A stretch of DNA of 64,000 bases from Trichomonas vaginalis G3 (taxonomy: Eukaryota > Parabasalia > Trichomonadida > Trichomonadidae). Under the pieces are notes generated by a model. That model saw only the letters and a list, made by a program, of their open reading frames with translations, was not told the origin of the DNA and made no database searches. The DNA is taken from assembly GCF_026262505.1 (NCBI RefSeq), contig NC_067208.1:14765962-14829961 (forward strand), given 5' to 3'. Within the stretch, counting starts at the first letter, position 1. Every line of letters starts with the position of its first letter. Made by a program: the position numbers and the translations under genes. Shown piece by piece: positions 37,547-45,717 of the stretch.

Positions 37547-38134
37547 TTACTTTACATAACCACCTGCTATCATAAGTCTTTGACGCCAACCCATACCAGC
37601 TAATGAAGGTTGACTTGTTTTAGTAGTTTCCAAACTAAACTTTGGTTTTGGTTTATCTTCATTTTTTGGCTCACCTTCTTCTATTGGTTTTTCGTCACTT
37701 TTTGGTTCCTCTGACTTTACTTCACTTGCAGGTATGGTTGTGTCGTCAACATCTTCATAAATATCATATGCCATCTGTCTTTGTTTTCCTTTCAACTTTT
37801 TGTGTTTGTTGTAAAGTTTAGAATATTTCGACTCTAAGTCAATGAGATGTTCTATAATGAACTGTTGGTCAGTGAAGTATACCTTCCCATCTGTTGTCTC
37901 GAAAGCTCCTTCAGACTTCAATATTTTATTTGTGAGAGTCTGTTTCTTTTTTGAGATACTAGCCGTTCCATTTTTATGAAAAGTGACTTTGTAGTTAGGG
38001 TTTGTATTTCCAGATCTGGCACCTTCTATTATTGAATTTTTCTCTTCATCTGTAAGTTCTTTGACAGGTTTTGACAATGGTTCTGAACTTTTTGTTTGTG
38101 GTGTCAAATCTACCGTTTCAACTTCTTCGGTCAT
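37547..38134 (-). CDS. Conserved Maverick protein, RK.K.PL family (long form)
   Basis: 195 residues from ATG 38134, after AATTTTTTACTGAGATGAA, the same box as its neighbour at 38309. The core EEKNSIIEGARSGNTNP...VTFHKNG..SISKKKQTL parallels the N-terminal core of 6613-7047 and 52605-53054. A coiled-coil-like middle and an acidic Pro/Lys linker follow. Function unknown; set 2 member of a family present in every Maverick set in the window. Confidence 0.6.
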   Translation of the reverse strand: MTEEVETVDLTPQTKSSEPLSKPVKELTDEEKNSIIEGARSGNTNPNYKVTFHKNGTASISKKKQTLTNKILKSEGAFETTDGKVYFTDQQFIIEHLIDLESKYSKLYNKHKKLKGKQRQMAYDIYEDVDDTTIPASEVKSEEPKSDEKPIEEGEPKNEDKPKPKFSLETTKTSQPSLAGMGWRQRLMIAGGYVK

Positions 38135-38153
38135 TTCATCTCAGTAAAAAATT

Positions 38154-38309
38154 TTAGTTTGGTTTGTTTTCAACTGGTTGTTTAGGTTTTTTAAGTCGGT
38201 CTAAAACTTCTTGAGGTATAGGGAGGACTTGACAAACACGTGGTGGTGTAACTGCTGGAAGCCGACAAATCCATCTTGAACCCATTTGTCTCAAAGCTGT
38301 ATTGTTCAT
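38154..38309 (-). CDS. Small Maverick protein, 51 residues
   Basis: ATG 38309 to a stop at 38154. Encodes a basic, Pro-rich peptide with WICRLPAVTPPRVCQVLP and RLKKPKQP. Support comes from the promoter-like box AATTTTTTACTGAGATGAA directly before the ATG, identical to that of the downstream gene. No homologue recognised. Confidence 0.45.
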   Translation of the reverse strand: MNNTALRQMGSRWICRLPAVTPPRVCQVLPIPQEVLDRLKKPKQPVENKPN

Positions 38310-38328
38310 TTCATCTCAGTAAAAAATT

Positions 38329-38730
38329 TTACATTCCCCACGTTTGAGGCGGTTGAGGTTGGTTATTGTTTACCCACTGTTGTGCATGGTTATATCCTCT
38401 GTTAAAGAATCTTTCACCTTGGTCCATATAGTGTCCTGCTTGGTTATAGTAGTCATTTGCTTTGTTATAATAGTTTCCTGCTTGTGTTCCTACATTGTCC
38501 ATCCATCCTTGAACTTTTCCTCTTGTTTCAGGATTTGGAATAAGATTTGTTGCATCTCGTGCTACCTCCCAACCTTTCTGTACAGTTTGTATAATAGGTT
38601 GTGCTTTCTCTTTAAGTATACCTAATGTACTCAAAATCTTCCTTCCAATTCCAAATGCACCTCTGGCTATTGTTCCCACTGCGGGTAAAAATCTAGATGC
38701 GACTCCTGCTAATGCGCCAAATAAACCCAT
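38329..38730 (-). CDS. Small Maverick protein with amphipathic N terminus
   Basis: 133 residues from ATG 38730. The N terminus (GLFGALAGVASRFLPAVGTI) is Gly/Ala-rich and amphipathic; the C-terminal half is Tyr/Asn/Gln-rich (NYYNKANDYYNQAGHY). It resembles 24289-24801 in layout, and the start of the decayed gene at 41875-42110 (GFFGRIGNFFRNVG). Membrane-active or core virion protein by analogy only. Confidence 0.5.
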   Translation of the reverse strand: MGLFGALAGVASRFLPAVGTIARGAFGIGRKILSTLGILKEKAQPIIQTVQKGWEVARDATNLIPNPETRGKVQGWMDNVGTQAGNYYNKANDYYNQAGHYMDQGERFFNRGYNHAQQWVNNNQPQPPQTWGM

Positions 38731-38747
38731 TTCTTATGGGTTAAAAA

Positions 38748-39540
38748 ATGACGAATTCAAACAAGGACCCGTATGTTTCTAAAGCGACAAAGAAAGCACT
38801 CATGGTAAAAATCTTTAGTTCAACACCAAATGCTTGGTTTATGGATATCTTGGAAAACATTCCAAGGTATAGAGAAGATGGACCACCATACTGGCTAATA
38901 TTTGTTGGTCAAAACACAAGATACTGTGAAGCCATACCATTATGGTCCAAAAATATTTTAGATGTGAAAACTGCTTTGACAATATTCGTTGACAAATACC
39001 ATCCAACAAAACTGACATCTGACTATGAAAGTTCTTTCAAATCAGATGATATTAAAACTATCTGCGTTCAAAAAATGTAAACCAATATTTCATTGTCGAC
39101 CAAAACCATTCTGCTCTTGGTGTCATTGACAGTTGTATAAAAATCTTAAGAGACTTAAACCAACCACAAGGTGGTGAGGTAGATGAAATGTCATATGACG
39201 ACAAATATAGACACTTCTCCATGGCAAAGATGAGACAAGTTTTAAATATTTACAATAGCCGTAAACAAAAAGGTTTGGGAAACCACTCCCCGAAGAAATG
39301 AAAAACAACCCCGACTTAGAGAAAGACTTTATATTTAACAATTTAGTCAAAAGAGACAAACAAGAAAGAATGCCGGGCTTCAAACTTCAGAAAGGTGACA
39401 AAGTAAAATAGAAATACCTAAACGCGACCCATATGAAAATACTATTGACTATGACAACAATGGGAACCGACAGGTACTCACATTCGTGTTCGTAAAAAAT
39501 AGAAGAAAGTATACAAGAGAATATTATGAAGTTTTAGGCA
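38748..39540 (+). pseudogene. Second Maverick integrase, broken copy
   Basis: It starts at ATG 38748, 17 nt from a divergent start. It contains FMDILEN, LTSDYESSFKS and a later SCIKILRDLNQP region comparable to the integrase at 16082-17167. Broken, with about three breaks. Opposite orientation to set 1. Confidence 0.7.
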
Positions 39541-39543
39541 AAC

Positions 39544-39705
39544 ATGGCAAATGTACACACTGCAAGCACAGAAGATAAAACTACTATTGTCAGACCTCGT
39601 TTCAAACTTGTCAAAGTTCAAGGTGGTATACTTTCAAAGACAGTTCCTAACAAATATAAGACAACTCCTGACGAATATGCTAAAGAAGTTGAAAATGACG
39701 ACTAA
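39544..39705 (+). CDS. Short open frame after the integrase relic
   Basis: ATG 39544 to stop 39703-39705, 53 residues, basic in the middle (RPRFKLVKVQGG) with an acidic end. The stop overlaps the end of the convergent fibre gene by 4 nt. It may be an independent small gene or part of the relic region; nothing recognised. Confidence 0.3.
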   Translation: MANVHTASTEDKTTIVRPRFKLVKVQGGILSKTVPNKYKTTPDEYAKEVENDD

Positions 39706-41009
39706 GCATTTCTATACCATGCGTAAACTGTCATGTAAGGTGGCATGTAGTCTTTCACTTTGTCCGTTGTTTGCGTATACCCTGAAACGCGATGTGTATG
39801 GTCTCCTTCTCTCCAAGTGTCATCCCAGTAACCATTTATAGCAAACTTAACGTCGTCTTTAACATCATATCCTTTACCTTTTGTCATTACTGACCAACCC
39901 CAATATTTATGCCTATGCAAACCTGCTTCAGATGTACTTAAATCTATGTAGTGACTGTGTGCAGGTAAGTTTTCACCTGAAATCGTTTTACTTCCACCTG
40001 TTTCCTTTGAAGAGTTTGCACAATACAAAAACCTGTCGACTATTTGAGTCCAAGTTCCAAAACCAAGTACTACTTCTGGTCTGGTAGAGTTCATTGACGT
40101 ATAAATAGAACCTATAGGATATACTGTTTGAAGTATTTCTGTCTTTAATGTTTGAAGCTCTGTTTTGTCAGCTTTTTTATCATATAAATCTTGAGCAGTG
40201 AATTTAACATTGTTTTCATCCTCCATGACATAGACATTTCTACATCTAGTGTATTTCATCGTTGTTATGTCATCCTCCGATGTTAAACCTTGTGGAAAGT
40301 TAGGAGGTTTCCAAAGTAGTATATCCCCACCAGTTCCATCAGCTCCTTCAACCGTTCCTTCAATATTTTCTATACCAACAGTTGCGAAGAAATCGTGTGT
40401 ATGGTTCTTATCTGCCTTCTTTTCAAGGCTAACGTTAACATATGTTTTATCCGCTTTAAGGTCTAAACACCCTGAAACCCATCCTGTATCAGCTTTCGTT
40501 TTTAAAATCTTCGATGTCCGTTCATTATACCATTCAACCCTTTCTTTAATTTCATTGTCTTTTTCATCCACATATTCCTTATCTGCTTTCTTCACTAACG
40601 CACTAGCCACACATGCTAACTCATCGTTAACATATGTTTTATCTGCTTTCTTTTCAACATCCTCTTTCGTTGCATATGTTGCATCTGCTCTGTCATGTTC
40701 TTCTTGAACTTTTTCAATGACATACTCTTTGTCAGCTTTGTTGTCAACATCTGCTTTCAAAAGAAGTTCATCTATAGGTTTCTCGTTTAAAGTTCCTTTT
40801 GTTGGATTTACACAGACAGTATGGTTCCTATTGTCTTGAAACAGAAACTCATCTGTCATTGGGTTCATTGTCAGTTTTAAGTTTCCTTCTTTCAATGACT
40901 CAGATATCTTAGAATAGTTTGAAAAGTTTGTTGTGTTCTTATTTAGAGCTTGCACAATGAGTTGTCGGTTGTGTTGTATTTCTCTCATAGACGCTGTTTC
41001 ATTTGACAT
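39702..41009 (-). CDS. Phage-type tail-fibre-like protein, second copy
   Basis: 435 residues from ATG 41009. A series of ADK.YV and KADKNHTH shaft repeats (residues about 85-225), then the collar YPIGSIYTSMNSTRPEV with GFGTW, SSKETGGSKTI and a tip that differs from the paralogue at 17208-18620 before the shared YMPPYMTVYAWYRN end. A constant collar with a variable tip suggests changing receptor specificity. The start lies 18 nt from a divergent start. Frame looks whole. Confidence 0.75.
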   Translation of the reverse strand: MSNETASMREIQHNRQLIVQALNKNTTNFSNYSKISESLKEGNLKLTMNPMTDEFLFQDNRNHTVCVNPTKGTLNEKPIDELLLKADVDNKADKEYVIEKVQEEHDRADATYATKEDVEKKADKTYVNDELACVASALVKKADKEYVDEKDNEIKERVEWYNERTSKILKTKADTGWVSGCLDLKADKTYVNVSLEKKADKNHTHDFFATVGIENIEGTVEGADGTGGDILLWKPPNFPQGLTSEDDITTMKYTRCRNVYVMEDENNVKFTAQDLYDKKADKTELQTLKTEILQTVYPIGSIYTSMNSTRPEVVLGFGTWTQIVDRFLYCANSSKETGGSKTISGENLPAHSHYIDLSTSEAGLHRHKYWGWSVMTKGKGYDVKDDVKFAINGYWDDTWREGDHTHRVSGYTQTTDKVKDYMPPYMTVYAWYRNA

Positions 41010-41027
41010 TTTTATTCTAGATAAAAA
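41010..41027. promoter_or_regulatory. 18-nt near-palindromic divergent promoter
   Basis: The sequence from one start codon to the other is CATTTTTATTCTAG followed by ATAAAAAATG, almost its own reverse complement, centred on TCTAGA. Each strand shows a T run and ATC/ATTC before ATG. Confidence 0.5.
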
Positions 41028-41870
41028 ATGCTTTCAATAGAAAAAGAAAATTCAAGAGTTGCTACAACTAAACCATTAGATGAACTTTTTACTAATGTCG
41101 GTCAAAAGTTTGAGACAGATACCGTAAAGCATGAAGGCTATCGTTTTGACTACCCACTAAGATGGTTAAGAGACCCATCCGTTGCTGTTGGCTTTCGTAG
41201 AATGAAGTTCATTTCAGAAGCCATACATGGTTTCCCATTTACGGTCGGTTTTGAAGTTCGATACTATAACAAAGAAAAACATACGTATGAGAAATTTGAA
41301 CAGGGAAAACTTTTACAAGTGAATTTGCTTGTAAACTTAGAAACAACTCTTCAAGCTTTTCAAGAAAAAATAAACGATATCTATCTCGAATATGCAAAAC
41401 AGTATAACATTGACGAAGGAGAGTACCATCTCGATATTATATATGACAGGAAAAATGCAACTGTTAAAATCAATAGAATAGAAGACCTTGGAGAAAACGT
41501 TTATATTTCTACAAAATATAACAACTTGGCATGGTATAGATTTTTGAGGATGTTAAATCAGCCTGCAGCATATCCAGTACACCCGAACTTTTATGAAGTC
41601 GAAAACCCTAATGGAACATATGAAAATGTTTTCGACCAAGATGCTATTATAGTTCATGCTTCATTTTCTGGTGCACAAAACTCTTTTTTATGCTTGGCAA
41701 ATGACTTTTACGAAAAACCTACAAAGCTATACGAACCACCAAGTGGAAGTATTTCAGACTTTCAAGTATGGTTTACTACAGATGGAAGAAAGAGAATAAT
41801 TCCATTATACCACGCGTTTTACTTAGAACTTAGTTTCATATACAACTACTATCGAACGGTAAAAATATAA
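41028..41870 (+). CDS. Conserved Maverick virion-type protein
   Basis: 280 residues from ATG 41028. Motifs shared with the broken copy at 33586-34443: TKPLDELFTNVG, YRFDYPLRWLRDP, AVGFRRMKF, then NSFLCLANDFYE and SDFQVWFTTDGRKRIIPLY. A beta-rich protein, retained in several Maverick sets, so probably structural. No named domain recognised. The frame looks whole. Confidence 0.6.
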   Translation: MLSIEKENSRVATTKPLDELFTNVGQKFETDTVKHEGYRFDYPLRWLRDPSVAVGFRRMKFISEAIHGFPFTVGFEVRYYNKEKHTYEKFEQGKLLQVNLLVNLETTLQAFQEKINDIYLEYAKQYNIDEGEYHLDIIYDRKNATVKINRIEDLGENVYISTKYNNLAWYRFLRMLNQPAAYPVHPNFYEVENPNGTYENVFDQDAIIVHASFSGAQNSFLCLANDFYEKPTKLYEPPSGSISDFQVWFTTDGRKRIIPLYHAFYLELSFIYNYYRTVKI

Positions 41871-41874
41871 TTTT

Positions 41875-42110
41875 TTAATACGGTTGAGGTGTTGGATTTG
41901 GTTGCCAACTAGACTGTGGTGCAGGTTCAGGCTGTTGTATAACAGGAGCTTGTTCTTCTGGTTCAGGGTCTTTAGGTATAATACCAACGAACTGACCTAC
42001 TCTTTTACCAATATTTTTGACACCGTTCCAAATTCCTCTTCCGACAGATTTTTATTCCATTATATACCAACATTTCGAAAGAAGTTTCCTATTCTTCCAA
42101 AGAAACCCAT
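41875..42110 (-). pseudogene. Small Maverick protein, broken
   Basis: The start at 42110 encodes GFFGRIGNFFRN, as in the amphipathic protein family, and the 3' part encodes a Pro/Gln-rich tail (PEPEEQAPVIQQPEPAPQ). Broken, about one or two breaks. It overlaps the end of 41028-41870 in a convergent arrangement only by promoter-free sequence. Confidence 0.45.
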
Positions 42111-42128
42111 TTTACTATATGTAAAAAT

Positions 42129-42491
42129 CTAATGTCCGCCTAGTCTCTTACGTTTCCTTCTGAGTTCCATAGCATTCTTTAACTGGAGCTCATACATTCT
42201 ATTTCTCCTCTGGTAGAAAACATATTCTGGGTCAACTCCTGTGTTCGCGTCATCTGCATAAAGTTGTTTATATCCGACTTCAGGGTTTGTATAAAACTCT
42301 TTCCATCTCATATTTGCATACCATGGTGGCAAACCTAACGCAGCGTCATTTGACATGGCAGTTTGCATTTGTACATCTGTTGGCACTTGACCATAGTTTG
42401 CCATTGCAGTTTGTATTCTAACTTCATTTGGAATATTCTCTGGGTTTGGTTGTCCAGGTTGCTGTGCATTCGCTAAGTTCTGTGCGTCCAT
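42129..42491 (-). CDS. Small Maverick protein of unknown function
   Basis: 120 residues from ATG 42491. The N-terminal part is Gln/Asn/Pro-rich with two similar units (PNEVRIQTAMANYG and PTDVQMQTAMSND); the C-terminal part is basic (ELRRKRKRLGGH). Not recognised. A basic tail could bind DNA. Confidence 0.5.
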   Translation of the reverse strand: MDAQNLANAQQPGQPNPENIPNEVRIQTAMANYGQVPTDVQMQTAMSNDAALGLPPWYANMRWKEFYTNPEVGYKQLYADDANTGVDPEYVFYQRRNRMYELQLKNAMELRRKRKRLGGH

Positions 42492-42514
42492 TTAATATTA
42501 GATAAAAATATCTC

Positions 42515-42646
42515 TTACGAGTACATATGCTGAACATTTGCTGGTATTGGTTCATCTTCATATTCTCTATATCTTTCTGCCACGTCAAATAAGTAAATGA
42601 CACAATGGAAAAAACCTAAAACAAGTAGTCCTATTTCAAACCACAT
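42515..42646 (-). CDS. Small single-pass membrane protein, 43 residues
   Basis: ATG 42646 to a stop at 42515. One N-terminal hydrophobic helix (FEIGLLVLGFFHCVIYLF) followed by an acidic, Tyr-containing tail (RYREYEDEPIPANVQ). The start overlaps the 3' end of the methyltransferase by 16 nt. Short hydrophobic proteins of this kind are common in virus-like elements; no homologue recognised. Confidence 0.5.
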   Translation of the reverse strand: MWFEIGLLVLGFFHCVIYLFDVAERYREYEDEPIPANVQHMYS

Positions 42647-43449
42647 TTAGTTACCAATAAAATTTCTTTGTTGTGACACTTTTTCCGGTTTATAGGACCT
42701 CTCTCATATTCTATCTTATCATATCTAAACTCATAGTCATGTATGTCCTCTAACCATCTCATAACGGTTTCCAAACCACTTTTATCGGATGTAAAGTAAA
42801 AGCATGGATGGTTATGTAAAACGTCTAAAGTTTCTAAAGAGTCTCTCAAAGTCCAGTCTACTTGGTATTGAAAATCGTATGTGTTATAGAACGGCAGGTC
42901 TACTATAAAGAAAACATTTTCCTTGTCTTTGTATTTTTCATACAACTCTGTCCAATGACATCTCACAAACTCTATACCCTCAGTATATTTTTCTATGTTC
43001 TTTTTGAAAACCTTTGTATAGTTAAGATATAAAACGTTTGACATAAGTGTTTCAATGTCATGAACTCTTATAGAACCACTATATAATAGTCTAGAAGATA
43101 TACTATCCCAGTCAATATACTCTGCCTTTTTCAAAACCTCTCTCACAATATTTTTCTTATCTAATGGTATACGTTCCATCTTACCTATAGGTATCTTTTC
43201 TTTCAACTCACTCAATATTTTGTTTGTGTCTGGTATATGTTTGAGACGGTTCATATAGTTGTCGAAGTCATTGCATATAATCTTTGAGTCTGGGAATACG
43301 GTATGGCACAGATGGGATATATAGAAACTTCCACCGAACAAATCTACAAATGTTAGACCATTCGGTAGTTTCTTAAGTTCTCTCAATAGAATATCTTTAC
43401 ATCTACTCTTATTTCCAAAGAAGGGTAGTGGTGGTTTTGTAAAATTCAT
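42631..43449 (-). CDS. Dam-like N6-adenine DNA methyltransferase (D12 class)
   Basis: 272 residues from ATG 43449, which directly follows the ATATATATATAAA box; the upstream extension of the frame is not supported. Motif X PFFGNKSR (9-16), motif I FVDLFGGS (34-41), CNDFDNY (59-65) and the motif IV position DLPFY (184-188) fit the D12/Dam class of adenine methyltransferases, using S-adenosylmethionine. Trichomonads are known to carry abundant 6-methyladenine, so an element-borne enzyme matters for self-marking or host chromatin. About the first 370 nt lie inside the terminal inverted repeat. Frame looks whole. Confidence 0.75.
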   Translation of the reverse strand: MNFTKPPLPFFGNKSRCKDILLRELKKLPNGLTFVDLFGGSFYISHLCHTVFPDSKIICNDFDNYMNRLKHIPDTNKILSELKEKIPIGKMERIPLDKKNIVREVLKKAEYIDWDSISSRLLYSGSIRVHDIETLMSNVLYLNYTKVFKKNIEKYTEGIEFVRCHWTELYEKYKDKENVFFIVDLPFYNTYDFQYQVDWTLRDSLETLDVLHNHPCFYFTSDKSGLETVMRWLEDIHDYEFRYDKIEYERGPINRKKCHNKEILLVTKCGLK

Positions 43450-43818
43450 TTTATATATATATAATAAAAATGTTTTTTCCTGAAAAGTGACAGAAAAGTG
43501 ACAAAACATGAAAACTACTCGGTTAAGGTCTTGTCAGTTTTGTAAAATAACCGTCCTATCTTGTTTAAAATGGAGAAAAGGCTTCTCAAAGTCCAGTCTA
43601 CTTGGAACACCCGTAACTTTTCTGTAGCGACGATAGACCCTTACTTGTCCGGACAACAGTTATACTATTTTGAGTTCTCTACAAAAATTTTAGGGGCTAG
43701 AAGGCACGAAGTGCCTGGAAGGCCCCCTTACCCAAAAAAACCTCATTTTATACTAAACTCATTTTATACTAACATCTTCGGGGCTAGAGGGCACGAAGTG
43801 CCTGGAGGCCCCACTACC
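43070..43818. repeat. Right terminal inverted repeat of Maverick
   Basis: Inverted match to 3346-4124. It includes the 5' part of the methyltransferase, an AAGTGACAGAAAAGTGAC subterminal motif (also seen as AAGTGACAGAAAACTGAC at the end of the right-hand element), and two copies of a GGCACGAAGTGCC hairpin nested in a GGGGC/GCCCC stem. It ends CCCCACTACC before 23 T. The 43450-43818 stretch has no gene. Confidence 0.85.
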
Positions 43819-44034
43819 TTTTTTTTTTTTTTTTTTTTTTTGATAAGAATTTCTACATCTAGAATTTCTCAGTAAATGAAATTTATAATTATAGAATTAT
43901 AGTCGATTAATAGTTATTCCCATTAGTCATATATGTGGAATATTTAAGAATCTCTTTAGGGAGATAAAAATAAAAATGAGTTTTTTTATATAAAGTGAAA
44001 AAATTTTAATAAACATATAAATTTATACAAAAAA

Positions 44035-45489
44035 TTATTTGAATGAGTTGGAGCTACTTACAATATTAATTGAATCCGACTGTGACCTTTGAATTAAAAT
44101 TGGAGACTTTGCTTTTGCAGTTTGAGCAACTGTTTGTGGTACATAATAATCTTTCTTTCTTTGTTGTGATATTTCAATATGAATACAAAATTTTTGTGGC
44201 GTATTTTGAGATTTAAATCCGAAAACATTGAGATTCAGCAGTGGAAATTTGGGAATCTCTTCAACCGATGTAATATCGTTATCATCAAGCTTTACTGGGA
44301 AATCTCTCAATGTGAAATTCGCTTCTTCAGGGATTTGGTAAGTATATTGAGAATTTATCCTTGGACAAAGGGATCCGTCGAGAAGCCCACAGAAATCATC
44401 AAAACTACTGGCATCTGAGATAGGTTCGCAGTAGTGTTCTGTATTATTCGACGGATAATCGATGAAATATCTTTTCGGACTTGTAAGAGTGATTGTATTG
44501 GCTTTACGATGTTCTACTATATGTTTTGTACCGGTAGAGTTATCGAATTTGCAATTCTTGAAGTAATTAATGTATTCGTCGTATTTTGGTTCATCTGCAA
44601 ACTTTAATTTTCTCACGCTTTGTATATAGTTAACCAGAGCACGCTTAAGGTCTTGATTTAATGTTTTAGGGATAATATTGGCTGTATCATTAATTGAAAA
44701 TTTTTCGAGGCATTCCTTTTTAATTTCAATAATACAAGCGTAAGGATTCTTAGATGCAGGGTCGAGTTTTCTTTGCCATGGTAAATTCCCTTTCAAAAGA
44801 AAACACCAAACATAAAATAAAGATTCTAAATCGTCTCTTCTTGATTGTTCGCCTCCTTCAAGGGCGTTTATAGATGCATATCTGGGAGTACCTGTGAGGG
44901 AAGTTTTGACCTGTGAGTCTGGTTTATGTTTATTATCGATAATATATGGCTCTGAAAGGCCAAAATCTAAAATGTAAATTTTTTTGCTGTCATGTAAATC
45001 TTGGACAAAGTTTTCTGGCTTGATATCTCTATGAATGTAACCTTTTGAGTGGAATTCTTTTAGAGCTTCAATCATTTGTGTCATATACGGATAAAGGATA
45101 TTTGGCGCTAGATTTTTGCCAATATTAACTCTTATACTTTCAAAATTCTTACCAAGTAAATCCATATACATATAAGCTCTTCCATTTTCTTCTTTATAAT
45201 CATATACTTTAGGAATATGAGGGCATTTTTGGTATTTGAGATACAATTCATGCTCCATTCTGAGTTGGACAATACTTACTGTCCTTTCATCTGAAATTTT
45301 TACTGCATATTTCTTATCTTTGCTATCTTTCGTGTAAGCTTTATAAACCTTACCAAATGCACCATTTCCTATAAAATCTTCTTGGTTATAGAGGAATTCC
45401 AATTTAGGTTTTTCATCTTTGTCCTTAGAATTGCTCTGCTCAGAACCTTGCATTCCAAAATTTATCATATCACATTTGACTAATAACAT
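44035..45489 (-). CDS. Casein kinase 1 family protein kinase
   Basis: 484 residues from ATG 45489, supported by an initiator 10 nt upstream. Kinase domain about 28-310: glycine loop GNGAFGKVY, AVKISDE lysine, catalytic HRDIKPENF, DFGLSEPY, and the CK1 signature GTPRYASINALEGG with EQSRRDDLESL. CK1 enzymes phosphorylate Ser/Thr, often at primed acidic sites, and form a large family in trichomonads. The 170-residue C-terminal extension is Ser/Thr/Pro-containing with no recognised domain. All catalytic motifs are present. It neighbours a USP gene on the same strand. Confidence 0.95.
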   Translation of the reverse strand: MLLVKCDMINFGMQGSEQSNSKDKDEKPKLEFLYNQEDFIGNGAFGKVYKAYTKDSKDKKYAVKISDERTVSIVQLRMEHELYLKYQKCPHIPKVYDYKEENGRAYMYMDLLGKNFESIRVNIGKNLAPNILYPYMTQMIEALKEFHSKGYIHRDIKPENFVQDLHDSKKIYILDFGLSEPYIIDNKHKPDSQVKTSLTGTPRYASINALEGGEQSRRDDLESLFYVWCFLLKGNLPWQRKLDPASKNPYACIIEIKKECLEKFSINDTANIIPKTLNQDLKRALVNYIQSVRKLKFADEPKYDEYINYFKNCKFDNSTGTKHIVEHRKANTITLTSPKRYFIDYPSNNTEHYCEPISDASSFDDFCGLLDGSLCPRINSQYTYQIPEEANFTLRDFPVKLDDNDITSVEEIPKFPLLNLNVFGFKSQNTPQKFCIHIEISQQRKKDYYVPQTVAQTAKAKSPILIQRSQSDSINIVSSSNSFK

Positions 45490-45493
45490 ATCA

Positions 45494-45501
45494 ATTAATG
45501 A
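45494..45501 (-). promoter_or_regulatory. Initiator element of the CK1 gene
   Basis: On the minus strand TCATTAATTGATATG: TCATT fits the trichomonad initiator TCAYW, giving a 5' leader of about 10 nt. This decides the start codon. Confidence 0.7.
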
Positions 45502-45717
45502 TTCAACATGGCATCAATACAGTGCTTCAAAATAATACAAAAATCATGGCGTTCAAGCAATTTGAGGGAAAAAATAATTTCGAATTCAATACGACAAGCT
45601 CAACTTATATGAACTCGAATCACTTTTGATGCCTGCATAATATATTTTATTATTGAAATCATCGTCATGTTTAAAAATTATAAAAATATTTGTTTATTCA
45701 TAAACCTTTGGAAATAT

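Larger units (their letters stand above)
3320..43841. mobile_element. Composite Maverick/Polinton region, about 40 kb
   Basis: Family: Maverick (Polinton) of trichomonads. It is bounded by matching inverted ends, each next to a run of A (left, 3320-3345) or T (right, 43819-43841). It contains two polymerases, two integrases, two packaging ATPases, two fibre genes and several KilA-N genes, roughly twice the gene content of a usual 15-20 kb Maverick, so it is probably two elements fused or nested. Several genes are open and several are broken (on the order of fifteen to twenty breaks in all). The near-identity of some segments to the right-hand element suggests recent activity or exchange. The left end lies beyond a 100-N gap in indel-rich sequence and may be misplaced. 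Confidence 0.85.

Noticed and set aside
4225-43449. Adenovirus-type cysteine protease expected in Mavericks
   Set aside because: I looked for a His, Asp/Glu, Gln, Cys layout in the unassigned frames and found none convincing. It may be absent or among unrecognised proteins.
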